Origin: Streptomyces sp. I6
Lineage (GTDB): Bacteria > Actinomycetota > Actinomycetes > Streptomycetales > Streptomycetaceae
NCBI GenBank assembly: GCA_003725745.1
Contig: RHDP01000001.1
Location: 372,001 to 436,000, forward strand
DNA: 64,000 nt
Reading direction: 5' to 3'
Each line of letters opens with the position of its first letter. Position 1 is the stretch's first letter. Shown in pieces: positions 1-9,853 of the stretch. Under the pieces are notes generated by a model. That model ran no database searches and was not told where the DNA came from. It saw nothing but the letters and a program-made list of their open reading frames with translations. A program made the position numbers and the translations under genes.

Positions 1-1
1 A

Positions 2-1372
<1,371 letters not shown>

Positions 1373-1397
1373 CCGCCCACGGAAGGGAACCCCCTCG

Positions 1398-1730
1398 ATG
1401 CACCACGCCCTCATCGTCGCCCGTATGGCACCGGACTCGGCCCCCGACATCGCCGAGGTGTTCGAGGCCTCCGACCGGGGCGAACTGCCCGACCTGGTCG
1501 GGGTGACCCGGCGCAGCCTCTTCCAGTTCGGCGATGTCTACCTCCATCTGATCGAAGCCGACCGGCCGCCGGGGCCGGCGGTGGCCAAGGTGGCGGACCA
1601 CCCCGAGTTCCGTGACATCAGCGACAGGCTCTCCGCCTACGTCAGCGCGTACGACCCGAAGACCTGGCGCAGCCCCAAGGACGCCATGGCCCGCGAGTTC
1701 TACCGCTGGGAGCGTGCGGCGAAGGGATGA
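1398..1730 (+). CDS. TcmI-family polyketide cyclase
   Basis: 110-residue small cyclase of the TcmI family (dimeric ferredoxin-like alpha/beta barrel). Family features are the opening HHALIVARMAPDSAPDIAEVF, a central LFQFGDVYLHLIE strand and the closing MAREFYRWE. In whiE-type operons this enzyme follows the aromatase and closes later rings. ATG 1398 is preceded by GGAAGGGAA. It is the last gene of the operon: a perfect hairpin follows six bases after the stop and the next gene is convergent. Confidence 0.85.
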   Translation: MHHALIVARMAPDSAPDIAEVFEASDRGELPDLVGVTRRSLFQFGDVYLHLIEADRPPGPAVAKVADHPEFRDISDRLSAYVSAYDPKTWRSPKDAMAREFYRWERAAKG

Positions 1731-1735
1731 CACGG

Positions 1736-1771
1736 CTCGCCGGCTCCGCGTGCGGACGCGGAGCCGGCGAG
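1736..1771. terminator. Perfect 16-bp hairpin between convergent genes
   Basis: CTCGCCGGCTCCGCGT at 1736-1751 pairs perfectly with 1756-1771 around the loop GCGG. It sits just after the cyclase stop (1730) and before the end of the convergent O-methyltransferase (1790), so it can serve both strands. There is no U tract, which is usual for Streptomyces terminators. Confidence 0.8.
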
Positions 1772-1789
1772 GGGGAGGCGGCCCGGCGG

Positions 1790-2868
1790 TCAGCCGCCGG
1801 GTGTGACGCTGTCGAACGCGTGGAGGTACGCGTTGACCGGACGGACGTCGCCGACGACGAGGCCGGCGTCCGCCATCCTGGCGGACATGCTCTCCCGGGT
1901 GTGCTTCGCACCGCCCACGTTCAGCAGCAGCAGGAGGTCCATCGAGGTGGTGAACTTCATCGACGGGGTGTCGTCGACGAGGTTCTCGATGACCACCACC
2001 CTGGCCCCCGGACGGGCGGCCGAGACGACGTTGCGCAGGGTCCTGCGCGTGCTGTCGTCGTCCCATTCCAGGATGTTCTTGATGATGTAGACGTCCGCCT
2101 CGACGGGGATGGCCTCCCGGCAGTCGCCGGGGACGATGGTGACCCGGTCGGCGAGGGACCCGCCGTCCCGCAGCCGGGGATCGGCCCCCGCCACGACGCG
2201 CGGCAGGTCCAGCAGCGTTCCCCGCAGGCCGGGGTTCTTCTCCAGCAGGCTCGCCAGGACGTGGCCCTGGCCGCCGCCGATGTCCGCGACGGTGGCCGCT
2301 CCCGTGAGGTCGAGCAGTTCCGCCACGTCCAGCGCCGACTGCATGCTGGAGGTCGTCATGGCCTGGTTGAAGACGTGCGCGGACTCGTGCGCGTCCTCGT
2401 GGAGGTAGTCGAAGAAGCCCTTGCCGTACAGGCCGTCGAACACGCTCCTGCCCGTGCGGACCGCCTCGTCGAGGCGCGGCCAGGCGTCCCAGGTCCACGG
2501 CTCGGTGCACCACAGGGAGATGTACTTCAGGCTGTGCGGGTCGTCCTCCCGCAGCAGCCGCGACATCTCGGTGTGGGCGAACGTGCCGCCGGCCTGCTCG
2601 GCGAAGATGCCGTAGCAGGTCAGCGCCCGCATCATCCGCCGCAGGGCCCGGGGGTCCGCCCCGACGGACTCCGCCAGTTCCTCGGCGGTGGCCGGGGACT
2701 CCCCAGCGCGTCGGCGACGCCGAGCCGGGCGGCGGCGCGGACCGAGGCGGCGAGGGCTGCGCCGAAGACGAGTTCCCTCAGCCGCATCGACGGCGGGGTC
2801 GCGGTGCGGACGGCGCTCCCGGCGGTGTCCGTCGGGTGCGCGGCCGCCCCGGTCGTGCCGGTCGTCAT
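1790..2868 (-). CDS. O-methyltransferase, class I SAM-dependent (frame broken in a G run)
   Basis: About 360 residues of the Methyltransf_2 / hydroxyneurosporene-type O-methyltransferase family: N-terminal helical dimerisation region, then a Rossmann domain with the SAM site VADIGGGQGHVLASLLEKNP and the downstream IIKNILEWDDD. ATG 2868 overlaps the stop of the upstream beta-helix gene (ATGA), indicating translational coupling. The frame breaks at the G4 run (plus-strand C 2701-2704); one more G joins GVADALG to ESPATAEELAESVGADPRAL and on to MMRALTCYG. It probably methylates a polyketide hydroxyl group given its position beside the PKS genes; that is inference. Confidence 0.82.
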
Positions 2869-3926
2869 GCGCACGTCCCCGCCTTCTCGGCGAGGCGGCA
2901 GTAGTTGCCGGAGAAGACGTTGCCGGTGCCGGTGTCCCGGTTGGCGAGGTCCGCGGGACGGTTGGCCAGCAGCATGTTCGACTGGATCATGTTGCCGGTG
3001 TTGGGGGCGCCCACGATGCTCTTGAAGAGCACGATCCCGCCGGAGAACGGGGAGGTGCCGACGTTGCTCCAGACGGCGTTGGAGGCGATGGTCGCGCCCT
3101 CGACGCCGGTGAGGACGATGCCCGCGCCCTGGATCCTCGGAAGGCGTGCGGTCTTGGCGCAGGACTTGTTGTTGTGGTGCACGCGGTTGCCGCGCACGGT
3201 CAGGTCGCCCGTCCGCGGGATGCCCTCGTCGCCGACGATGAACATGCCGGCGCAGTTGCCGGTGACGACGTTGTTGTTCACATACAGGTTGCGCAGGCGG
3301 CGGACGGTGACGCCGATGCGGTTCCCGGCCAGCAGGTTGTCCATGACCACGGTGCGCCGGGTGTTGACGGCACCGGCCTCGGTGTCGATGGTGTTCGACA
3401 CGAAGATGCCCGCGTCCGCGTTGTCACGGGCCGCGTTCCCCCGGATCTCGGACCGCAGGGACCGCTCCTGGGCGATGCCCCAGTTGCCGTTCGCCACCGC
3501 GGTGACCTCACGGATGCTCAGCTTGTTGGTGCGCGACGCCCAGATGCCGTTCTTCGTGAACTTCGAGACCGTCAGCGAGTGGATCCGGACGTTGGTGGCG
3601 GGCTTCGCGTCGGTGCCCAGGACGCAGATGCCGTTGCCGCCCAGGCCGCAGACGTGTGTCGCCTTGGCCGTGGACGGCAGGAGGACGGTCCGGTCGCCGG
3701 CGCCGCGCAGCGTCAGGTCGGACTTCCTGATGAGGACGCTCTCCCGGTAGACGCCGGGGGCGATGTCGATGGTGTCTCCGGGGCGGGCCCGGTCGACCGC
3801 GAGCTGGATCGACTCACCGGGGACCACGTCGTAGGTGGTGCGGGCGCCTGCCGGCGCCGCCACGCCCAGGCCCGAGGTCACCATGAGAGCCACACAGCCG
3901 AGGTACATGAACTGTCGTTTCGTCAT
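2865..3926 (-). CDS. Secreted right-handed parallel beta-helix protein
   Basis: 353 residues. The N terminus MTKRQFMYLGCVALMVTSG and the following AAPAGARTT make a Sec signal peptide. The rest is a run of short beta-helix rungs (NosD/PbH1 type) with recurring Asn-rich turns such as NRIGVTVRRLRNLYVNNNVVTGN and an opening VVPGESIQLAVDRARPGDTI, as in pectate-lyase-like folds. Cysteines cluster in pairs, including the C-terminal YCRLAEKAGTCA. No catalytic triad is recognised. It is translationally coupled to the O-methyltransferase downstream and preceded by a strong palindrome at 3937-3966. Its role beside an aromatic PKS is unknown; a spore-surface protein is possible. Confidence 0.82.
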   Translation of the reverse strand: MTKRQFMYLGCVALMVTSGLGVAAPAGARTTYDVVPGESIQLAVDRARPGDTIDIAPGVYRESVLIRKSDLTLRGAGDRTVLLPSTAKATHVCGLGGNGICVLGTDAKPATNVRIHSLTVSKFTKNGIWASRTNKLSIREVTAVANGNWGIAQERSLRSEIRGNAARDNADAGIFVSNTIDTEAGAVNTRRTVVMDNLLAGNRIGVTVRRLRNLYVNNNVVTGNCAGMFIVGDEGIPRTGDLTVRGNRVHHNNKSCAKTARLPRIQGAGIVLTGVEGATIASNAVWSNVGTSPFSGGIVLFKSIVGAPNTGNMIQSNMLLANRPADLANRDTGTGNVFSGNYCRLAEKAGTCA

Positions 3927-3936
3927 GAGCTCAAAT

Positions 3937-3966
3937 TATGTGGCGAATAGGACAAGTCGCCACATA
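3937..3966. promoter_or_regulatory. Perfect inverted repeat upstream of the beta-helix gene (candidate operator)
   Basis: TATGTGGCGA at 3937-3946 and its exact complement TCGCCACATA at 3957-3966, separated by 10 bases. It begins 10 bp upstream of the ATG at 3926, in one of the few AT-richer patches of the region. The position suits a repressor or developmental regulator acting on the beta-helix/O-methyltransferase pair. I do not recognise the binding protein. Confidence 0.55.
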
Positions 3967-4011
3967 GCTCGTCCATCAGAAGCGTGTCGTGGAAGCCATC
4001 CCGGGAAGGCG

Positions 4012-4139
4012 GGTTCAGCGGGGGCCGTCGCCCTCCAGCCGGCGCAGCCGCTCCACATCACCCGTCCGGGGGAAATCCGGTTCAGCCGGAGGCGTCGTTC
4101 TCCAGCCGGCCCAGCCGCTCCGTGTCACCCGTCCGGGGG
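4012..4139. repeat. 61-bp imperfect tandem duplication of the fhuF-like 3' end
   Basis: Copy A at 4012-4072 and copy B at 4079-4139 have a 67-bp period and roughly 85 percent identity by eye. Copy B encodes the last residues of the FhuF-like protein (PRTGDTERLGRLENDASG). Copy A is the downstream echo and would read PRTGDVERLRRLEGDGPR in a frame shifted by one. Confidence 0.75.
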
Positions 4140-4942
4140 CAGGTGCCGCACGCCTCGGCCGGGCGGATCGTGTAGTACAGGCAGCAGCCGGTTCGGGTAC
4201 GGGTCGGGTACGTCCGGCCCTCGCGGCCCGCCAGGCGGCGGAAGTCCGCGCCGCCGGGGAACGGGGCGACGGGCCCCGGCAGCAGTTCGGACGCGGCCCG
4301 CACACCCCGCTCCTCCTCCCCCAGCATCCGGCCGAGGTACCAGACGCCGGAGACGAGGTCGTCGCCCGCCATACCCCACAGCGCACGGGGCCCCCGGCGG
4401 ACCCGCGGGGCGATCGCGGTCAGCAGCGGGCGCACATGGCCGGCGAAACCGGAGCGCAGCTCCGTACGCAGGGCCTCCTCGTGCGGCAGCACCCGTACAC
4501 CCGGCAGCCCGGCGGCCGGATCGCCGGGGAGGCAGGCGAAGCCGCCCGGAACGACGGAGAACGCCCCGGTGGTGAGGCTGACGCGGACGTCCCGGGGCCG
4601 AAGCCGCGGGACGCGGCGCTCCAAGCACCAGGGGCCGCTCATCAGCAGGCCGACGGTCCAGAGGTAGTCGTGCAGCGCACGGGAGGCCGCGACGTCGGGA
4701 CGGGGTGTGCGGCCGTGCCGGTGCTCCGTCCGCAGGGTCTCGGCGGCGAGCAGGGCGTCCAGGAACGCGGGGCTGCCGGCCAGTTCGGCGCCGTCGGCCC
4801 AGCCCTGCGGGGTCCGCGAACCGGGCTCCGCGAACCGCGCCTCGAGTGCGGGGCACAGCGCCGCGAGCCCGCGGAGCGCCGAGCCGGTCAGGGCGGAGCT
4901 GCTCACGGCGGGGGCGGGAGGGTACACCGGAGCCGGGGTCAC
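4082..4942 (-). CDS. FhuF-like (2Fe-2S) ferric-siderophore reductase
   Basis: 286 residues with the C-terminal signature of ferric-iron reductases: GCCLYYTIRPAEACGTCPR gives CC-x10-C-x2-C, the four ligands for a 2Fe-2S cluster. An upstream segment LWGMAGDDLVSGVWYLGRML is also typical. It would reduce ferric siderophore in the cytoplasm to release iron. I chose GTG 4942 because it follows GAGGAG at good spacing; the longer frame to 5023 runs through the iron box. It diverges from the siderophore biosynthesis genes, with an iron box at 4979-4997, so it should be derepressed by iron starvation. The 3' end is duplicated downstream. Confidence 0.82.
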   Translation of the reverse strand: MTPAPVYPPAPAVSSSALTGSALRGLAALCPALEARFAEPGSRTPQGWADGAELAGSPAFLDALLAAETLRTEHRHGRTPRPDVAASRALHDYLWTVGLLMSGPWCLERRVPRLRPRDVRVSLTTGAFSVVPGGFACLPGDPAAGLPGVRVLPHEEALRTELRSGFAGHVRPLLTAIAPRVRRGPRALWGMAGDDLVSGVWYLGRMLGEEERGVRAASELLPGPVAPFPGGADFRRLAGREGRTYPTRTRTGCCLYYTIRPAEACGTCPRTGDTERLGRLENDASG

Positions 4943-4978
4943 GGGCGCTCCTCGACACGACAACGGACACGAATGAGG

Positions 4979-4997
4979 TAAGGCGAGGCTCACCTTA
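4979..4997 (-). promoter_or_regulatory. DtxR/DmdR-type iron box for the fhuF-like gene
   Basis: TAAGGCGAGGCTCACCTTA matches the 19-bp consensus TTAGGTTAGGCTAACCTAA at 14 of 19 positions. It lies 37-55 bp upstream of GTG 4942. Confidence 0.75.
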
Positions 4998-5044
4998 ACC
5001 GCAGCGATGATCTCCGGAGCCAACCGGGGCCGTGTCGCGGCGAA

Positions 5045-5075
5045 TTGACAGAGTTAGGTGTGCCTAACCTAGGCT
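5045..5075 (+). promoter_or_regulatory. Promoter with overlapping iron box for the siderophore operon
   Basis: A TTGACA at 5045-5050 is followed 19 bp later by TAGGCT at 5070-5075. Between and over them lies TTAGGTGTGCCTAACCTAG (5054-5072), 15 of 19 matches to the DtxR/DmdR consensus. A repressor bound here would block RNA polymerase when iron is sufficient. The -10 assignment is tentative. Confidence 0.75.
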
Positions 5076-5133
5076 CTCGCCGGGTGATCCGGAACCGTCG
5101 GATCACCGGATCCGAGCGCGGAGTGACCTCCTC

Positions 5134-6320
5134 ATGCGGTTGTACCTGCTTGCCCTGAACCCGACCGACTCGGTCACCGAGGGATTCCTCCCGGCCGCCC
5201 GCCGGCTGGGGCTGGACGTCACCCTGCTCACCGACCGTCCCGCCGCGCACCGCGCCGTGTACCCGGACGTCGAGGTACTGGAGTGCGACGTACGCGACTT
5301 CCGCGCCGTGGTCTCCCGGGTGTCCGCCCACGGCACCCCGGAGGCGGTCTTCACCAACAGCGACCACCTGCAGACGCAGGCGGCGCTCGCCGCGGACTAC
5401 TTCGGGCGGCCCGCCAAGGACTGGCGGGCCGCGCTGCGGACGAAGGACAAGGCCGAGATGCGCCGGCGGCTGGCCGCCGCGGGCGCGGACACCGTGCGGT
5501 CCGTGGAACTCGCCGCCGGGCAGGACCCGGCGGCCGTCGCCGCGGGGATCCCGTACCCCTGTGTGGTGAAGCCGCGCGAGGGCGTGGCCAGCGAGGACGT
5601 CGTCATGGCCGGGGACCCGGCCGAACTGGTGCGGCGCTGCGAGGAGATCCGGGCGCGGCGGCCGGGGGCCGCGCTGGTGGTCGAGGAGTACCTGCCCGGC
5701 GAGCTGTTCACCCTGGAGACCCTCGGCGACGGGCGGGTACGCCATGTGCTGGGGGATTCCGCACCGAACTGTCCCCACCCCCGTACTTCGTCGAGGAGCG
5801 GCTCACCTACGTCCCCGGGCATCCGCCGCACGTCGAGAAGCAGGTACTCGACCAGCTCGACGCACTCGGCGTCGGATTCGGCGCCTGCCACACGGAGTTC
5901 ACCCTGCACCGGGGCCGCGCGCGGATCGTCGAGGTCAACTACCGTGCCATCGGGGACCAGTGCGACCTGCTGCTCGCCGGGCTGCTGGACATACCGCTCT
6001 TCGAGCACGTGCTGCGCACCCACCTCGGTGAGCCGCTCCCCCCGGAACTGGGGGCGCGGACCGGTGGCGCGGCCAGGCTCGACTACCCGTGCGCGGACCG
6101 GGCCGGGACCCTGACGTCGGCACCGGGTGCGAGCGAAGTGGAGGCGGACGGGGTGAAGCTGACGTACCGGCCGCTGCGCGGTATCGGTGAACGCCACCCG
6201 GTGTACCGCACCAACCGCGACTTCCTCGGCGTGGTGCGGGCCACCGGGACCGACGCGTCGGCCGTGGACCGCGCCGTGACCCGGTTCCTGGCCGCACAGC
6301 ACTGGGAGATCACCCCGTGA
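5134..6320 (+). CDS. ATP-grasp ligase of the siderophore locus (frame broken in a G run)
   Basis: About 395 residues. An N-terminal pre-ATP-grasp half begins MRLYLLALNPTDSVTEGFLP, followed by the ATP-binding stretch IPYPCVVKPREGVASEDVV, the hinge VVEEYLPGELFTLE and the metal-binding end RARIVEVNYRAIGDQCD. Such enzymes form acyl-phosphates and join them to amines. The frame breaks at the G5 run 5751-5755; adding one G joins VLGG to FRTELSPPPYFVEERL. The stop overlaps the next start (GTGA). First gene of the iron-regulated operon. It may activate an amino acid or carboxylate building block; the substrate is unknown. Confidence 0.83.
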
Positions 6321-8095
6321 CGGTCCCCGCGGCGGGCCCGGCGGACCGGGCCGGGAGAGCGGGCCCGGCGGACGCCGGTGCCGAACTGCTGCTGCGGGTG
6401 CTGAGCGCGCTGCTGCGCGAGGACGTGGCGGGGCTGCGCAGCCGCGGCCGCCCGGTCGAGCACCCGGACGGGACCTGGCTGCGGCTGGCGACCCCCGGAA
6501 CCGGCGCGCTGCTGCTGCCCGTGCGCGAGGACGGCTTCCAGTGCACGTGGGCGGCCAGGGAACCGCTGCTGCGCCGGGAGCCCGACGGGGCCGAGCTGAC
6601 GGACGCCGACACGGTCCTGGCCGAACTCCGCTCCCTCGCCCCGCCGGTGGACCGCGCCGGCTTCGACGCCTTCGCCGAGGAGTGCCGGCAGGCCCTCGCC
6701 GCCGTCACGCTGCACGACGCCACGGAGGAGGAGGTGCTGCGGACGCTCGCGGAGCGCCACGGCGCCGATCCGGCAGACTGGACCGGGCTGCCGGGCGGGC
6801 TCGCGCTGGACGCCCTCGCCGCCCGGCTGGACCACCCGGTCTACCCCACCGCGCGCGGCAGGTCCGGCCTCGGCGGCGCGGCGCTGCGGGCGTACGCGCC
6901 CGAGTTCCACCCCCGGTTCCCGCTGCGGTGGCTCGCCGTGCCGCGTGACGCCGTGACCGCCGCGGGCCCGCTCGCCGGCCCGGCGCCCTCGGCCCTCGGG
7001 CTGTCCGGCCTCGACGCCAGCCATGTCGCACTGCCCGTGCACCCGCTCACGGCGGCGGGCCCGCTCGGCGAGGCGGTGCGCGCCGCGGGGCTCGAGGGCC
7101 GGGCCGTCCCGGCGCCACGGGCCCGCCTGGACGTCGTCCCCACCCTGTCCATGCGGACGGTCGCCCTCGCCGGCCGGCCGGAGATCCACCTGAAACTGCC
7201 GCTGGCCACCTCCACCCTGGGCCGGCTCAACCGGCGCACCATCAAGCCGGGAACCCTCTTCGACGGAGCCGCCGTGCAGCGTCTGGTGCAGGCCGTGACT
7301 GCCCGCGAACCGCGGTTCCGGGACACCGTCCTGCACGCCGACGAGACCCGTTTCGCCCACGCCGGACACGAACTGCTGGCCGTACTGCTGCGCCGCCAAC
7401 CGGCGGGCCTCGACGGCTGCGTGGTGGTGCCCATGGCGGCCCTGCTCGCCCGGGCACCCGGCGGGCGGCTGGTCGTCGACCACCTGGCCGACCGCTTCCA
7501 CGGCGGCGACCCGGTCGCCCTGCTCGACGCCGTACTCACCCTGCTCCTGGACTTCCAGGCCACCCTGTTCGGGTACGGCATCGCCCTGGAGTCCCACCAG
7601 CAGAACGTGTCGCTGGTGCTGGACCCGGCCGGCCGCGGCCCCCGGCTGCGGCTGCTCCTCAAGGACAACGACGGCCCGCGCATCAACGGCGAACGGCTGC
7701 GGGCCGCGCTGGGCACCGGCGCACCCGGGCCCGGCGACTTCGACGACCCCCGCATCCTCACTGGCGGCGACGGCCCGCTCGCCGACCTCTTCACCACCGT
7801 CACCGTCCATCTGTGCGCCGGGGCCTACGCCTTCGGCCTCGCCCGGCACGGCCGCGCCCCGCTGGACCGGGTGCTGCGGCTCGTCCGCGACCGGCTGGCC
7901 GAGGCGGTGGAGCGGCTCGGGACCGGGCCGGGCGAGCCGGGAGCCGTGCTGCGGGCACGGGTGCTGGACGCGCCGGCGCTGCCGGTGAAGGCGATGGTGA
8001 CCGCGGGAACCCTGCTGGCCAAGGAACGTTCGGGAGCGTCCGACATCAACAAGCACTACACCACCGGCCCCAACTACCTCCTGCGGGGAGTGTGA
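6317..8095 (+). CDS. IucA/IucC-family NIS synthetase 1
   Basis: 592 residues. NRPS-independent siderophore synthetase that adenylates a carboxylate (citrate or a derivative) and condenses it with an amine or alcohol. Family hallmarks: HPLTAAGPLGE near residue 240, the nucleotide-binding LDVVPTLSMRTVAL and HLKLPLATSTLGRLNRRT, a C-terminal FGYGIALESHQQNVSLVL, and the closing ALPVKAMVTAGTLLAKER. GTG 6317 overlaps the ligase stop. Six bases separate it from the second synthetase. The middle segment (ESHQQN, KDNDGPRIN) is close to the consensus of the C-terminal FhuF-like subdomain. Confidence 0.9.
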   Translation: MTVPAAGPADRAGRAGPADAGAELLLRVLSALLREDVAGLRSRGRPVEHPDGTWLRLATPGTGALLLPVREDGFQCTWAAREPLLRREPDGAELTDADTVLAELRSLAPPVDRAGFDAFAEECRQALAAVTLHDATEEEVLRTLAERHGADPADWTGLPGGLALDALAARLDHPVYPTARGRSGLGGAALRAYAPEFHPRFPLRWLAVPRDAVTAAGPLAGPAPSALGLSGLDASHVALPVHPLTAAGPLGEAVRAAGLEGRAVPAPRARLDVVPTLSMRTVALAGRPEIHLKLPLATSTLGRLNRRTIKPGTLFDGAAVQRLVQAVTAREPRFRDTVLHADETRFAHAGHELLAVLLRRQPAGLDGCVVVPMAALLARAPGGRLVVDHLADRFHGGDPVALLDAVLTLLLDFQATLFGYGIALESHQQNVSLVLDPAGRGPRLRLLLKDNDGPRINGERLRAALGTGAPGPGDFDDPRILTGGDGPLADLFTTVTVHLCAGAYAFGLARHGRAPLDRVLRLVRDRLAEAVERLGTGPGEPGAVLRARVLDAPALPVKAMVTAGTLLAKERSGASDINKHYTTGPNYLLRGV

Positions 8096-8101
8096 CCCGG
8101 G

Positions 8102-9853
8102 ATGACCTCCACCCATCCTTCCGCACACCGGTCGGCCCTGGCCGCCGCACCCACCGCCGGCGATGCGGTGGCCCACACCCTCCTCAACTGCCTGCTGCGC
8201 GAGCTGTGCGGACCAGGGCACCAGACCGCCGTCGCCGACGGGCACCTGCTGCTGCGGCTGCCCCGCCGCGGGGTGCTGCTGCGCGTGGCGCTGCGCCGTA
8301 CCTCGCTGCTCGGCGCCCACCGGTTCACCGGCCCGGTCACCGAGGAGGCGCCGGGCGGCTGGTCACCGGTCGGCTGGCGGCGGCTCGCCGAGCACATCCA
8401 CGCGGAGCTGACCCTGCGCACGGGCGTGCGCAACGACGAGTTCCTGGAGCAGGTCGCCTCCAGCCACCGGGGTGTAGCCGCCGCACTCGCCGCGCGGCGC
8501 CCTGCGGCCGGGGGCTCCGGTCCGCCCGGCGGGTCCGCCGCGTATCTGGCGTCGGAGCAGTCCCTCGCCCTCGGGCACCGCTTCCACCCCACGCCCAAGG
8601 CCCGCGGCGGGGACACCGCGACCTGGGCGGCGTACGCCCCCGAGGCCGGCGCTTCGTTCCCGCTGCGGCTGCTCGCGGTGCGGGAGGACCTGGTCGCCGG
8701 GGAGTCGGCGGAGCCGGGCTCCGGTGCCGCGCTGGACCGGCTGGGCAGCGCGCCGGACGGCTACCGGCTGCTGCCCGCGCATCCCTGGCAGTACGCGCTG
8801 CTGCGCGACGACCCCCGGCTGCGAACCGCCCTCCGCCGCGGCGAGGTGCTCGACCTCGGCCCGGGCCCGGCGGCGTTCGCGGCGACGGCCTCCGTGCGCA
8901 CCCTGTTCGACGGCGACGCCTTCCTGAAGTTCAGCCTCAACGTCCGCATCACCAACTGCGTCCGCAAGAACGCGGGGTACGAACTCGCCGGCGCGGTGGC
9001 GCTGACCCGGCTGCTGGAGCCGGTCCTCACCGAACTGACCGCCCGCTTCCCCGGCAGCGACATGCTGCGCGAACCCGCGTACCGCAGCCTCGCCCTGCCC
9101 GGCCCGGACGGAGTGCCGGAGCGCGGGCTCCTGGAGGGCTTCGGGGTGATCGTCCGCGAAGGACTCGGCAGGCGGCTGCGGCCCGGGCTCACCCCGCTGC
9201 TCGCCGCGGCGGTCGCCGACGAGTACCCCACCGGGCCCGCCCACGTCTCCCGGCTCCTCGCGGACACCGACCCGCGCACGGCCCTGTCCTGGTGGGGCGC
9301 CTACCTCGCGCTGCTGGTGCCTCCGGTCCTCGCCGCGTACTTCGACCACGGCCTCGTCCTGGAACCGCATCTGCAGAACGTCCTCGTCTGCGTGGACGGC
9401 GGGGGCCGGCCCCGCCAGGTGCTGTTCCGCGACCTGGAGGGCACCAAGCTGCTCCCGGACCGGCACGCCGCCGCGCTCGCCGCACTGCCCCCGGACGTGG
9501 CGGGGCCCATGACGTACGACGCCGGGCGCGGGTGGGACCGGGTGGTCTACTGCCTCCTGGTGAACCACGTGGCCGAGATGCTGGCCGCACTGGCCGATCT
9601 GCACCCCGGCACGGAGGCCGCCCTGTGGGCCGAGGTCCGGGACGCGCTCCGCCGCCACGCCGACGAGCACGGGCGGCGGCCGCGCCTCGACGCGCTCCTG
9701 TCGGGCGCGCCGCTGCCGGCCAAGGCCAATCTGCTGACCCGCTGGGCGCGCACCGCCGACCGTGACGCGCGCTACGTGCGGCTGCCCTCCCCGCTCGCCG
9801 AGGACGTCCTGTCCGGGGCGGCGGGCACCGACGACGTACGGAGCGCACGATGA
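8102..9853 (+). CDS. IucA/IucC-family NIS synthetase 2
   Basis: 583 residues. Second NIS synthetase, complete: GHRFHPTPKARGG, LLPAHPWQYALL, the nucleotide-binding FAATASVRTLFDG and KFSLNVRITNCVRKNA, YFDHGLVLEPHLQNVLV and PLPAKANLLTRW. These motifs match SbnF/AcsD/IucC-type enzymes more closely than synthetase 1 does. Two paralogous synthetases in one operon usually act in order on the two ends of a prochiral dicarboxylate such as citrate. ATG 8102 lies 6 bp after synthetase 1, and its stop overlaps the decarboxylase start (ATGA). Confidence 0.92.
   Translation: MTSTHPSAHRSALAAAPTAGDAVAHTLLNCLLRELCGPGHQTAVADGHLLLRLPRRGVLLRVALRRTSLLGAHRFTGPVTEEAPGGWSPVGWRRLAEHIHAELTLRTGVRNDEFLEQVASSHRGVAAALAARRPAAGGSGPPGGSAAYLASEQSLALGHRFHPTPKARGGDTATWAAYAPEAGASFPLRLLAVREDLVAGESAEPGSGAALDRLGSAPDGYRLLPAHPWQYALLRDDPRLRTALRRGEVLDLGPGPAAFAATASVRTLFDGDAFLKFSLNVRITNCVRKNAGYELAGAVALTRLLEPVLTELTARFPGSDMLREPAYRSLALPGPDGVPERGLLEGFGVIVREGLGRRLRPGLTPLLAAAVADEYPTGPAHVSRLLADTDPRTALSWWGAYLALLVPPVLAAYFDHGLVLEPHLQNVLVCVDGGGRPRQVLFRDLEGTKLLPDRHAAALAALPPDVAGPMTYDAGRGWDRVVYCLLVNHVAEMLAALADLHPGTEAALWAEVRDALRRHADEHGRRPRLDALLSGAPLPAKANLLTRWARTADRDARYVRLPSPLAEDVLSGAAGTDDVRSAR

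Noticed and set aside
5283-6320. Separate gene for the C-terminal half of the ATP-grasp ligase
   Set aside because: The first half of this frame is low-complexity; only the part after the G-run break is conserved.
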